Shown in pieces: positions 1 through 8,511 of a stretch of 64,000 bases of DNA. The first letter of the stretch is position 1. Each line of letters begins with the position of its first letter. The notes below the pieces were generated by a model. The model had not been told where the DNA came from. It made no database searches and saw nothing but the letters and a program-made list of their open reading frames with translations. Position numbers and translations under genes: made by a program. Source of the stretch: Caulobacteraceae bacterium (GTDB lineage: Bacteria; Pseudomonadota; Alphaproteobacteria; Caulobacterales; Aquidulcibacteraceae); NCBI GenBank assembly GCA_016703335.1, contig JADJCG010000003.1, positions 124,001 to 188,000 of the forward strand, given 5' to 3'.

Positions 1-2739
1 GATGACGTCGAGATTGTGCTCGATGACGAGCACGGTGTTGCCGTTGTCGACCAGCTCGTGAAGCACTTCGAGGAGCTTCTTGGTGTCTTGGAAGTGCAAG
101 CCGGTGGTCGGCTCATCGAGGATGTAAAGCGTGCGGCCGGTGGCGCGTTTGCTGAGCTCTTTGGAGAGCTTCACGCGTTGCGCTTCGCCGCCCGAGAGCG
201 TCGTCGCTTGTTGGCCGATGTGCACGTAGCCGAGGCCGACGCGCTTTAGGGTTTCTAGTTTGTCGCGAATGCTCGGCACCGCGTTGAAGAGGTTGGCGCC
301 TTCTTCGACGGTCATGTCGAGCACGTCGGAGATCGACTTGCCCTTGTAGAGGATTTCCAGCGTCTCGCGATTGTAGCGTTTGCCTTTGCAGGTATCGCAG
401 GTGACGTAGACGTCCGGCAGGAAGTGCATCTCGATCTTGATGACGCCGTCGCCTTGGCACGCTTCGCAGCGGCCGCCTTTGACGTTGAATGAAAAGCGGC
501 CGGGGCCGTAGCCACGCGCTTTGGACTCTGGAAGGCCGGCGTACCAATCGCGGATCGGCGTGAAGGCGCCGGTATACGTGGCGGGGTTTGAGCGCGGCGT
601 GCGGCCGATCGGCGACTGATCGATGTCGATGATCTTATCGATGTGCTCGAGGCCTTCGATTTTGTCGTGCTCGGCCGGGAGATCGCCGGCCCCATGCCAA
701 TTGCGGGCGACGGCTTTGTAGAGCGTCTCGACCACGAGCGTGGACTTACCGCCGCCGCTGACGCCGGTGACGCAGGTGAACACGCCGATGGGAATGTCGG
801 CGTCGATGTTCTGCAGATTGTTGCCGCGCGCCCCGCGCACGCCGATGACGCGTTTGGTGATGCGGCGGCGTTTTTCCGGGATCGGGATTTCGCGGCGGCC
901 GGTGAGATAGTCGCCGGTGATCGAATTTTTGTTTTTCTGAATCTGATCCGGCGTGCCTTCGGCGATGATGTTGCCGCCGTGAATGCCCGCGGCCGGCCCC
1001 ATGTCGATGACGTGGTCGGCGGTGAGGATGGCTTCTTCGTCGTGCTCAACCACCAACACCGAGTTGCCGAGATCGCGCAGGCGGATCAGGGTTTCGAGCA
1101 GGCGCGTGTTATCGCGCTGGTGCAGACCGATGCTGGGTTCATCGAGAACGTAGAGCACGCCGGTGAGGCCGGAGCCGATTTGTGAGGCGAGACGGATGCG
1201 CTGGCTTTCGCCGCCGCTCAAGGTGCCGGAGTTGCGGCCGAGGGAGAGATAATCGAGGCCGACATCGACGAGGAAGCGCAGGCGATCGTTGATCTCTTTG
1301 AGGATGCGGACGGCGATTTCTTTTTGTTTTGGCGTCAGCTGATCGTTAAGCGCCGCGAACCAATCGCGGGCGTTGCGGATCGACATGGTGGAGGCCGTCG
1401 CGATGTCGGTCATCGCGACTTTCACGGCGAGCGCTTCAGGCTTCAGACGCTTGCCTTCGCATGTTGGGCACGGCGCTTCGCTTTGGTACTTTTCGAGGTC
1501 TTCGCGCACCCAGGCGCTGTCGGTTTCTTTCCAGCGGCGCTCAAGGTTCGGAAGGACGCCTTCGAAATTCTTCGTCGTTTCGTAGCGGCGGACGCCGTCG
1601 TCATAGACGAACTTGATCGGGTCCTTGGTGCCGTGAAGGATCGCGGTGCGCAGCTCCTTCGGCAGCTCTTTCCACGGTGCGGTGATCTTGGCTTTGAAGT
1701 GCTTGGCGAGCGCTTCGAGGGTTTGCGCGTAGAGCGGCGACGGGCCTTTGGCCCAAGGCGCGACGGCGCCGTCCTTCAGCGTTTTGTCGTGATCGGGCAC
1801 GACCATGTCGGCGTCGAACTTGAGTTGCACGCCGAGGCCGTCGCACGCGGGGCACGCGCCGGCGGGATTGTTGAAGGAGAAAAGCCGCGGCTCGATTTCG
1901 GCAATGGTGAAGCCGGAGACGGGGCAGGCGAATTTCTGGCTGAAGATCAGGCGCTCTGGCTTGGCGGCCTTGTTCTTCAGCGTCGCCTTGCCGGTGGCGT
2001 CTTCGGTCGTGCTGGTTGCGATTTCGGCGAAGGCGATGCCTTCGGCGAGCTTCAGCGCTTGTTCGAGCGAGTCCGCGAGCCGCGTTTCGATGCCGGCTTT
2101 GACGGCGATGCGATCAACGACGATGTCGATGTCGTGCTTGAATTTCTTGTCGAGAGTCGGCGGCTCGCTCAGTTCGTAGAACTCGCCGTCGATCTTGGCG
2201 CGCTGGTAGCCCTTCTTCAGGTACTCAGCCATTTCCTTTTTGTATTCGCCTTTGCGGTCGCGCACGACCGGCGCGAGCAAATAGAGGCGCGTGCCTTCTT
2301 TCAGCGCCATGATCCGATCGACCATTTCGCTGACTTGCATCGCCGCGATGGGTTGGCCGGTGGCGGGTGAATACGGAATGCCGACGCGCGCCCAGAGCAG
2401 GCGCATGTAGTCGTAGATTTCGGTGACGGTGCCGACAGTCGAGCGCGGATTGCGGGAGGTGGTTTTCTGCTCGATCGAGATCGCGGGCGAGAGGCCTTCG
2501 ATGGAGTCGACGTCCGGCTTTTGCATCAGCTCGAGGAACTGACGCGCGTAGGCGGAGAGCGACTCTACGTAGCGGCGCTGGCCTTCGGCGTAGATCGTAT
2601 CGAACGCGAGCGAAGACTTGCCGCTGCCGCTGAGGCCGGTAATCACCACGAGCTCGTTGCGCGGAATATCGACGTTGACGCCCTTGAAGTTGTGCTCTCG
2701 GGCGCCGCGGATGCGGATATGGGTCAGGCCGTCCTTCAT
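1..2739 (-). CDS. uvrA: UvrA, excinuclease ABC subunit A (3' end beyond window)
   Basis: Damage-recognition ATPase of nucleotide excision repair; a dimer that loads UvrB. The frame is open from the ATG at 2739 to the window edge (913 codons), so only the C-terminal tail is missing. Visible in order: Walker A GLSGSGKS near residue 35, zinc pair CPAC near 296, CPTC in the insertion region, DEPSIGLHQRDN near 535, second Walker A GVSGGGKST near 660, the zinc module CEAC...CDTC near 760-780, LSGGEAQRVKL near 845 and DEPTTGLHFQD. The start overlaps the stop of the upstream dioxygenase gene (ATGA), so the two are probably one transcript, reading away from two LexA boxes. Unlike many neighbours it has no frameshift. 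Confidence 0.98.
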   Translation of the reverse strand, partial: MKDGLTHIRIRGAREHNFKGVNVDIPRNELVVITGLSGSGKSSLAFDTIYAEGQRRYVESLSAYARQFLELMQKPDVDSIEGLSPAISIEQKTTSRNPRSTVGTVTEIYDYMRLLWARVGIPYSPATGQPIAAMQVSEMVDRIMALKEGTRLYLLAPVVRDRKGEYKKEMAEYLKKGYQRAKIDGEFYELSEPPTLDKKFKHDIDIVVDRIAVKAGIETRLADSLEQALKLAEGIAFAEIATSTTEDATGKATLKNKAAKPERLIFSQKFACPVSGFTIAEIEPRLFSFNNPAGACPACDGLGVQLKFDADMVVPDHDKTLKDGAVAPWAKGPSPLYAQTLEALAKHFKAKITAPWKELPKELRTAILHGTKDPIKFVYDDGVRRYETTKNFEGVLPNLERRWKETDSAWVREDLEKYQSEAPCPTCEGKRLKPEALAVKVAMTDIATASTMSIRNARDWFAALNDQLTPKQKEIAVRILKEINDRLRFLVDVGLDYLSLGRNSGTLSGGESQRIRLASQIGSGLTGVLYVLDEPSIGLHQRDNTRLLETLIRLRDLGNSVLVVEHDEEAILTADHVIDMGPAAGIHGGNIIAEGTPDQIQKNKNSITGDYLTGRREIPIPEKRRRITKRVIGVRGARGNNLQNIDADIPIGVFTCVTGVSGGGKSTLVVETLYKAVARNWHGAGDLPAEHDKIEGLEHIDKIIDIDQSPIGRTPRSNPATYTGAFTPIRDWYAGLPESKARGYGPGRFSFNVKGGRCEACQGDGVIKIEMHFLPDVYVTCDTCKGKRYNRETLEILYKGKSISDVLDMTVEEGANLFNAVPSIRDKLETLKRVGLGYVHIGQQATTLSGGEAQRVKLSKELSKRATGRTLYILDEPTTGLHFQDTKKLLEVLHELVDNGNTVLVIEHNLDVI

Positions 2740-3518
2740 TGCGGCAGACCATAAGCAAAAGCGGTCATCGAAATCCCGGGATAGTAGTGGCGATTGAAGA
2801 AATAGGGCGTCTCGCCGTCGTGTCGCGCGCCGAGCGCGTAGATGACGGGCGTGAAGTGTTCCCAATCTGGCGCGGCGATCGCGGCATCGGGTTGTGCGAT
2901 GTAGTTCACGACCTTGGTGTGATCGTTGGCGACGCCGCTGACGATGAGCTCGTCATACGTCGCGACCCAGGCTTGCGGATCAGGCGAGGGCGCGCGGAAG
3001 AAGGCGGGCAGATTGTGGACGATGTTGCCGGAGCCGATGACGAGGATGTTGTCTTCGCGGAGATCGGCGAGTGTGTGCGCGATGGCGTAGTGCTCTGAGG
3101 CTGGGCGGCGGATGTCGAGGCTGACTTGAACGATCGGCACGTCTGCGTCCGGATACATGTGCTTCACGACACTCCACGTGCCGTGATCGAGGCCCCACGT
3201 ATCGTCGAGCTCTGCGCCAAAGGCTGTCAGCTTTTCGACGAGGGCGCGCGCGAGATCGGGATCGCCGGGCGCCGGGTATTGGACGTCGAACAGTGCTTGC
3301 GGGAAGCCGCGGCCGAAATCGTGGATCGTGCGCGGGTGGGCGTTCGAGGTGACCTTTACGCCTTCGGTCACCCAATGAGCCGAGACCATGACGATGGCGT
3401 TGGGCTTTTCGAAGCGCTGCGCGATCTCCGCCCAGCCGCGCGCGGAGGGCGTGTCTTCGATCGCGTTCATCGGCGAACCATGGCCGACGAACAGGGCGGG
3501 CGCTCTGGTGGTCATCAA
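2736..3518 (-). CDS. DODA-type extradiol ring-cleavage dioxygenase (YgiD family)
   Basis: 260-residue member of the class III extradiol dioxygenase family (4,5-DOPA dioxygenase/YgiD type), which opens catechol rings using a single metal ion. The family signature GHGSPMNA lies near residue 13, with LDHGTWSVVKHMYP near 120 and a conserved NIVHNL near 175; these carry the His residues expected to bind metal. Length is normal for the family. It is first in the minus-strand unit that continues into uvrA by a 4-nt overlap, so it may be co-induced with uvrA. The true substrate cannot be told from sequence. Confidence 0.9.
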   Translation of the reverse strand: MMTTRAPALFVGHGSPMNAIEDTPSARGWAEIAQRFEKPNAIVMVSAHWVTEGVKVTSNAHPRTIHDFGRGFPQALFDVQYPAPGDPDLARALVEKLTAFGAELDDTWGLDHGTWSVVKHMYPDADVPIVQVSLDIRRPASEHYAIAHTLADLREDNILVIGSGNIVHNLPAFFRAPSPDPQAWVATYDELIVSGVANDHTKVVNYIAQPDAAIAAPDWEHFTPVIYALGARHDGETPYFFNRHYYPGISMTAFAYGLPQ

Positions 3519-3588
3519 GTCTTTCTTCGGGGACCGCCAGGAGCCCGGCGGACACCATATTTAGTAGCCGGAGTCGCGCGCACATCAA

Positions 3589-3603
3589 GAACAATTGGCG
3601 AAC
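3589..3603. promoter_or_regulatory. LexA (SOS) box, alphaproteobacterial type, uvrA side
   Basis: GAAC-AATTGGC-GAAC, which on the minus strand is GTTC-N7-GTTC, the LexA operator of alphaproteobacteria. It lies 71 nt upstream of the dioxygenase-uvrA unit, a plausible position for repressing it. uvrA and ssb are classic LexA targets; in E. coli they diverge over a shared box. Confidence 0.75.
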
Positions 3604-3695
3604 AACATTTTCGGTGCAGTCGCGTGGGATGTGGAAAAGGCCGGATTGTTCCGGTGTTGGCCGCTCGCCTCACCGGTTCGATCCGTTAATGAGGC

Positions 3696-3724
3696 TTTAC
3701 CTATTGGGCGAGTCGCATTATAGA
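3696..3724 (+). promoter_or_regulatory. Candidate ssb promoter
   Basis: TTTACC (3696-3701) and TATAGA (3719-3724) are separated by 17 nt, each matching 4 of 6 sigma70-type consensus bases. The downstream LexA box begins at the end of the -10 element, where bound LexA would block initiation. Proposed from spacing and context only. Confidence 0.4.
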
Positions 3725-3737
3725 ACATAGAGAGAAC
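3723..3737. promoter_or_regulatory. Second LexA (SOS) box, ssb side
   Basis: GAAC-ATAGAGA-GAAC, the same half-sites and 7-nt spacer as the box at 3589. It sits 69 nt before the ssb ATG and abuts a candidate -10 element. Two exact GAAC-N7-GAAC sites in a 288-nt gap between the two textbook SOS genes make chance unlikely. Confidence 0.75.
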
Positions 3738-3806
3738 ATTTGTCCGGACCCTCAAGCCGGCGGATGCCTCACCATCGAGTAAAGCGAAGGAAACAGGAGG
3801 TCGGCG

Positions 3807-4289
3807 ATGGCTGGCAGCGTCAACAAAGTAATTTTGGTCGGCAACCTGGGCAAAGACCCTGAAATCCGCCGTTTGAATAACGGCGATCCGGTCGTGAACC
3901 TCTCGGTCGCGACGTCTGAGACGTGGCGCGACAAGCAGAGCGGTGAGCGCAAGGAAAAGACCGAATGGCACCGTGTCGTGATCTTCAACGAGAACATCGC
4001 GAAGGTGGCCGAGCAATACCTGAAGAAGGGCTCGACGGTTTACATCGAAGGCTCGCTGCAGACGCGTAAGTACGAACAGAACGGCGTTGAGAAGTACACG
4101 ACCGAAGTCGTGCTGCAGAAATATCGCGGCGAACTGACGATGCTTGGCGGCAAGGGCGACGGCGGTGGCCGTTCGTATGACGATGCCGGCGGCGGCGACA
4201 GCTTCGGCGCGAAGTCAGGCAGCAAGCGCGTCAGCGACGGCCCGCGCGAGAGCTTCAATCAGGATTTGGACGACGAGATCCCGTTCTAA
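3807..4289 (+). CDS. ssb: Single-stranded DNA-binding protein
   Basis: 160-residue SSB that coats single-stranded DNA in replication, repair and recombination. The N-terminal OB fold (residues 1-110; MAGSVNKVILVGNLGKDPEIR, ETEWHRVV-like segment) is followed by a Gly/Ser-rich linker and the acidic tip LDDEIPF, which binds partner proteins. AGGAGGT at 3796-3802 is a strong ribosome site 4-5 nt before the ATG. It diverges from uvrA across two LexA boxes. A hairpin lies 12 nt after the stop. Confidence 0.98.
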   Translation: MAGSVNKVILVGNLGKDPEIRRLNNGDPVVNLSVATSETWRDKQSGERKEKTEWHRVVIFNENIAKVAEQYLKKGSTVYIEGSLQTRKYEQNGVEKYTTEVVLQKYRGELTMLGGKGDGGGRSYDDAGGGDSFGAKSGSKRVSDGPRESFNQDLDDEIPF

Positions 4290-4300
4290 CGTTTACGTCG

Positions 4301-4324
4301 CCTCTCCCCCGCGAGGGGGAGAGG
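4301..4324. terminator. Perfect hairpin after ssb (no T-tract)
   Basis: CCTCTCCCCC, loop GCGA, GGGGGAGAGG: a perfect 10-bp stem 12 nt after the ssb stop. No T-run follows, so it may be a dispersed palindromic element or an mRNA 3' stabiliser rather than a true intrinsic terminator. Confidence 0.5.
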
Positions 4325-4410
4325 TCGATTGCAACGCAAACGGGTCAGGAGGGGCGTGCTTCAGGGCGAGGCACGCCTTTTCGTTTGCGCTCAATTCTGA
4401 GGGACGCCCC

Positions 4411-4456
4411 CTCATCCGGCCTTCGGCCACCTTCTCCCTCGCGGTGGAGAAGGGAC
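4411..4456. repeat. Palindromic intergenic element (REP-like)
   Basis: Two adjacent inverted repeats, GGCC-TTC-GGCC (4418-4428) and CCTTCTCC...GGAGAAGG (4430-4453), between ssb and the next gene. Similar CTTCTCC/GGAGAAG palindromes are common dispersed repeats in alphaproteobacterial genomes, and a related arm pair recurs at 13091-13128. Confidence 0.5.
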
Positions 4457-4473
4457 GGCTTATATGCGTGAAC

Positions 4474-5464
4474 ATGATTCCGTTTTCCGTTCTCGATCTC
4501 GCGCCCATCGTTGAAGGTGGAGATGTCGCGCAGGCTTTGACGAATAGCCGTGATCTGGCGGTGAATGCGGAGCGACTTGGGTACAACCGGTTTTGGTTGG
4601 CTGAGCATCACGCGATGCCGGGGATCGCGAGCGCGGCAACGGCGCTGACGATCATGAATGCGGCGGCTTCTACAAAGCGCATTCGCGTCGGCGCCGGCGG
4701 GATCATGTTGCCGAACCACGCGCCAATCATCATTGCCGAGCAGTTCGGGACGCTTGAGGCGCTCTTTCCTGGGCGCATTGATTTGGGGCTTGGCCGCGCG
4801 CCGGGCGGCGACGGGCTTACGGCGCGAGCGTTGCGGCGGACGCTGATCGGCGGTGAGGATCGCTTTCCGCAGGATGTGCTGGAGTTGCAGGCGATGCTTG
4901 GGCCGAGTGAGCCGGGGCAGCGTTTGCGCGTGGTGCCTGGCGAGGGGTCGAACACGCCGCTTTGGATTTTGGGGTCTTCGACGTTTGGCGCGCAGCTCGC
5001 GGCGGCGCTTGGGTTGCCGTTTGCGTTCGCGTCGCACTTTGCGCCGCAGCAGATGATGAACGCGATTGAGATTTATCGCACGACGTTCCGGCCGTCGGAG
5101 CAATTGCAGAAGCCGTACGTGATGCTGGGTTTCAACATCTTCGCCGCGCCGACAGATGAGGAAGGGCGCTTGCTGGCGACCTCCCCTAATGCAAGCGTTT
5201 GCGAGCTTGCGGCGCGGTGAACCGCGGCGGCTACAGCCACCGGATCCGGCGTTCGAGGCGAGTCTCAACGACATGGAGCGGGCGCAGCTGGAGCAGGTGT
5301 TGCACTGTTCGGCGATCGGTTCGCCCGAAACAGTGAAGCGCAGCATCGATGCGTTCATCGCGCGGACTGGCGCGGACGAGCTGATCCTCGCTTCGCACAT
5401 CTATGATCACGCGGCGCGGGTGCGCGCTTACGAGATCACGGCCAAGGCGTGTGGCATCGCCTAA
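4474..5464 (+). CDS. LLM-class flavin-dependent oxidoreductase (frameshifted)
   Basis: Bacterial luciferase-like monooxygenase of the MsnO8 type, about 330 residues, expected to use reduced flavin from a partner reductase. Seen: PFSVLDLAPIVEG at the N-terminus, WLAEHHAMPGIAS, GAGGIMLPNHAP, AEQFGTLEALFPGRIDLGLGRAPG and, near the C-terminus, CSAIGSPETV. I start at the ATG at 4474 because this is where family homology begins. Near 5186 the frame shifts by +1 (or -2): the first frame ends in unrelated residues while MQAFASLRRGEP continues in the next frame. The family spacing favours one extra base. Probably a sequence error. Confidence 0.85.
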
Positions 5465-5576
5465 GGGCGGAGACCGAGCGCGCGAGAGCTTCGGCTCATC
5501 GAGCGGCAAGAAGCGCGTCAGCTACGCCTGCGTGAAAGCTTCAAATCAGGATCTCGACGACGAGATTCCGTTCTGA
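5463..5576 (+). pseudogene. Vestigial second copy of the ssb 3' end
   Basis: A stretch starting one base before the oxidoreductase gene's end reads, in a third frame, SFGSSSGKKRVS...NQDLDDEIPF followed by TGA. It aligns almost colinearly with the last ~30 codons of ssb (SFGAKSGSKRVS...FNQDLDDEIPF), including the whole acidic tip. No OB fold precedes it. The middle (LRESF versus PRESF in ssb) matches only if small indels are allowed. I read it as the remnant of a duplicated or displaced ssb; it has no start codon or ribosome site of its own. Confidence 0.7.
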
Positions 5577-6629
5577 CACTTAGGTATCGGGCGACATCAA
5601 GGTATCCGCCAAGCGATAGTGGTGCGCCACAACGCGCCGCTATTTGCTGGGCCCAGTCTTCTGTGACCTGCAATTCGCGTGTGTGCGCGTTGCGGGCGTG
5701 CGCGAGTTGAGCATTGTGCGTGGCGGTGGTGAACGGGCGGCCGCGTTCTTTGGCGTGTTCGCGAAACACCGGCCCATCTGCGACTTCAGCCCATTGTTCT
5801 GGCGAGGCGTCCAACTCGAAGAATGCGCCGGCATTGGCGAGTGCGTTCGCCGGGGCCGCGAGGAAGCGAGCGCTGCTGAGCGTGCGAACGCGGTCGGCGC
5901 CGTAATAACGCTGAATTTGTGCGAAAAAGGCCGTCTGCATGAGCCAAACCAACGCGGCGATTTGCGTGTCGGTATGTAGCATCTGTTCCTGTTGCGTGAA
6001 CGAGATGTCGAGCGGAATGGCATCCGTGAACGTCTGGTGCATTTGGCGCGCAAAGGAGCGGCCGCCAAAGTCGCGTCGCGTCACCGATTCAAGAAAAGCA
6101 TCGAGCCCCGAATACATCACGAGCACCTTTACATCAGGGCGCAGATGCAAGATCTCAGGCAGCAGGTGATTGGCGGCGGTGGTCGCTTTGATGATTTGCG
6201 TTTCGCCAGGCGCGGTGGGGCGGGACAATAGATCGAGCGTGATGTTCAACGCATTCAGCGCGCCGGGGGTTTGACGCGCATTCGACCAGTGCTCGGCGAA
6301 ACTGATGAGCACTCCAGGTTCTTTAAGTCCTGCAGCGACGCTTGGTAAATCGAGCGCACGGGTCATCAGAGTCGAGCAGCAGAACGCGGTGTGGAAGATG
6401 AAGTGCGCCGGACCGGTGTCGATGTCGGCGTTGAGCAAACGAGCGACCGAGATGGGGGGGGATTGTTGCGCGTGACCGAGGAAGCGTTCTTCGAGAAAGA
6501 CAACTTGTTTGCGCGTCTCCGCCGGGACGGCTGGGGCCAGAAGGTGAGGCGGGGCCAGGGGGGTGCGGCGACGGTTTGGGCGAGCACGGGGAACCTCGTC
6601 GGTCTGAACAGCACCTTGTTCGCTGTCAT
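5518..6629 (-). CDS. Sulfotransferase-like P-loop protein (frameshifted)
   Basis: About 350 residues of a sulfotransferase-like family. The segment AHFIFHTAFCCSTLMTRALD resembles the PAPS-binding P-loop and is followed by LKEPGVL; the rest (VKVLVMYSGLDAFLESV) fits the fold. Substrate unknown. The ATG at 6629 gives MTANKVLFRPTRF; one C lost from the C-run near 6558 breaks it, after which PPHLLAP...VVFLEERFLGH joins the main frame. At the other end, restoring GC near 5636 would end the protein at TAA 5580-5582 instead of running antisense through the ssb remnant to 5518. No operon partner; convergent with the preceding gene. Confidence 0.6.
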
Positions 6630-6940
6630 CGTAGCGTTCAGTACGGTTGGCCGCGTACGATCAGTCCGTTGGCTGGGGGCGGTCATGTAATTCCGGCTAC
6701 GCGGGTGAAAACGATCTGGGCTGCCCCGGTCTGTAAGGCAAGTTACACTCGTCGTTTATTTGTGCGCTTCGGCAGAAGTTCGCGGGGCTGTGGGTAACGG
6801 ATGCGTGACAGCCGTTCGGCCGAGGTCATTGCCGAAGTGTCAGATCGATCAGCGTGCTCGCTTTGCGCCAGAACCGCTGGACGAATGCTCGGCAAGCACT
6901 TGGATCTCGCATTGCTCTGGAATCCGCCTAAGAGCGCGGG
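6630..6940. other. Intergenic region between divergent genes
   Basis: About 310 bp between the sulfotransferase-like gene (minus) and the transporter (plus). It should hold both promoters. I see no convincing -35/-10 pair, RNA gene, repeat or coding signal; the short open frames here do not resemble known proteins. Confidence 0.5.
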
Positions 6941-7831
6941 GTGTCCCATCCATCACGCGCCTTGGCTCCGCTGGACATGATCCAGCTCGTCTCGATCGCG
7001 GTGATTTGGGGCGTCAACAACATCCTGGCGAAGATTGCGGTCGATGCGTTGCCGGCGATGCTGACGGTGGCCGTGCGCTTTGCGTTCGTGCTGGCGGTGT
7101 TGATCTGGTTCATCCGCGTGCCGGCGAAAGCGATGTGGCAGCCGTTCGTGTTGATGCTGATTTTTGTCGGACCGCTGCACTTTGGGATTCAGTACACGGG
7201 CCTCAAGTTGGCGACCGACATCGCGCCGATGGTCGTGGCGATGCAGTTGTGGGCGCCCGCTTCAGTTGTGTTTGCGGCGCTGCTGCTGAAGGAGAACGTC
7301 TCGCCGTTGCGGTGGGCGGGCGTGATCGTCGCGTTTTTTGGCACAGCGTCGATGAATTTCGATCCCGCGGTTTTTGCGCAAGGCGGCGCACTTTTCCTGG
7401 TGTCGTTGGCGTCTGTCTCGTACGGCCTTGGCACTGTGATGGTGCGGAAAATCGCGGGCATGGATGTGTGGGCCACGCAAGCGTGGATCGCGCTGGCGAT
7501 TGTGCCGACGATGCTGTCGGCGTCACTTTTGTTCGAGACCGATCAAATCGATGCGTTGGTCCATGCGCCGCTGGTTGTGTGGGCAGCGCTGATTTTCGGC
7601 GGCTTGGTTTCCTCGATCGTCGCCAACGCGTTTCTTGTTCGGCTAGTGCAGAAATATGAGGTGTCGCGCACGACGCCGTACTTGCTGATGACGCCTGTGG
7701 TCTCGTTCACGCTCGCCGCCGTGATCCTGCACAATCAGATCACGCCGCAGATCATGTTGGGTGCGGCCCTCACGATCGGCGGCGTGTTGCTCGTGGCGAT
7801 CGCCGAACGGCGCTTTAAGGCAGTGGCGTGA
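6941..7831 (+). CDS. EamA/DMT-family inner-membrane transporter
   Basis: 296-residue drug/metabolite transporter with about ten hydrophobic segments arranged as two EamA repeats (first near 10-135, second near 150-290). The start of each repeat (AVIWGVNNILAKIAV; YGLGTVMVRKIAG) is family-like. Probably an amino acid or metabolite exporter; the substrate cannot be inferred. The GTG at 6941 is chosen because membrane-segment homology begins soon after. It converges with sodC, overlapping it by 17 bp at the 3' ends. Confidence 0.85.
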   Translation: MSHPSRALAPLDMIQLVSIAVIWGVNNILAKIAVDALPAMLTVAVRFAFVLAVLIWFIRVPAKAMWQPFVLMLIFVGPLHFGIQYTGLKLATDIAPMVVAMQLWAPASVVFAALLLKENVSPLRWAGVIVAFFGTASMNFDPAVFAQGGALFLVSLASVSYGLGTVMVRKIAGMDVWATQAWIALAIVPTMLSASLLFETDQIDALVHAPLVVWAALIFGGLVSSIVANAFLVRLVQKYEVSRTTPYLLMTPVVSFTLAAVILHNQITPQIMLGAALTIGGVLLVAIAERRFKAVA

Positions 7832-8381
7832 GGGCAGCACAGGCGAGCCGCGGGCCGGCATTGCCAATGGGTTGCGTCGACTGATCGTCGGCATTGGCGT
7901 GGATCAGGAGTGCGGCGCCATCTTCATCCAACAGCGGCAACCGGTTGCCGATACGGGCGCTGTGGAGCGTCACGTACGGCGAAAAGACCTCTGCGCCGTA
8001 GATGCCGGTCGGGGCCGAAAAGATGTTGGGGAGATCGCCGGCTTCAGGGCCGCGGCGGTTGAGGAGCCCGTGCTGGACGTGATGGTTCAGCGTGACGTGC
8101 GCGCCGGAGGCCTGGAAGCCGCTGGCGAAATCGCTGCAGTCGCCGCGGGCGTGGAGGTGGAGGCCATGCCAGCCAGGTGGCAAGCGGCGATCCAAAAACT
8201 CTAAATGAATCAATACGCCGGTGGGCGCTTCGGTGAAGGTGGCTTGGCCGACGGCTTGGCCGTCGGTTCCCACGATCCAGACCGTGCGCGGCTGCATATC
8301 GCGCGCAAGTTCAGCGCTATTCGGCGTGCTGGCGCAGGCGGTCAGCAGCGCTGCAAAAACGAGGGCGGCGAGAGGGCGCAT
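7815..8381 (-). CDS. sodC: Cu/Zn superoxide dismutase, lipoprotein
   Basis: Periplasmic SOD that dismutes superoxide. The 188-residue product starts at 8381 (an in-frame ATG 11 codons upstream is less likely) with a lipoprotein signal ending LLTAC. Metal-site motifs: HGLHLHARGDCSDF (Cu ligands and disulfide Cys), GAHVTLNHH (bridging His), a DLPNI loop, LLIHANADD, and a second Cys near the C-terminus (LACAAL). Diverges from gyrA and converges with the transporter. No sign of co-transcription. Confidence 0.93.
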   Translation of the reverse strand: MRPLAALVFAALLTACASTPNSAELARDMQPRTVWIVGTDGQAVGQATFTEAPTGVLIHLEFLDRRLPPGWHGLHLHARGDCSDFASGFQASGAHVTLNHHVQHGLLNRRGPEAGDLPNIFSAPTGIYGAEVFSPYVTLHSARIGNRLPLLDEDGAALLIHANADDQSTQPIGNAGPRLACAALTPLP

Positions 8382-8511
8382 TGGGTGGTCCTTGGTTTGC
8401 GACTGGGGCGTCACAATGTTAGTTTCCGGTGGAATCGAGGCCAGTTTTTTCTAGCCTTTTCTGCTTCCCACAACTGCTCAATCCGAGCGTTTAGAAATTA
8501 GACCGGGTCCC

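Noticed and set aside
1324..2370. 348-codon open frame on the plus strand opposite uvrA
   Set aside because: It lies antisense to well-conserved UvrA motifs and reads as Arg/Ala/Gly-rich sequence with no family features; a high-GC shadow.
3686..3700. TTAA-N7-TTAC as a CtrA site upstream of ssb
   Set aside because: Only 7 of 8 consensus bases match, and such short AT motifs arise by chance; no other evidence.
4290..4460. CRISPR or riboswitch in the ssb downstream gap
   Set aside because: Only two or three simple palindromes, no spaced repeats and no ligand-type fold.
6743..6949. 68-codon minus-strand frame in the 6.6-6.9 kb gap
   Set aside because: No recognisable domain or ribosome site; overlaps the expected promoter region.
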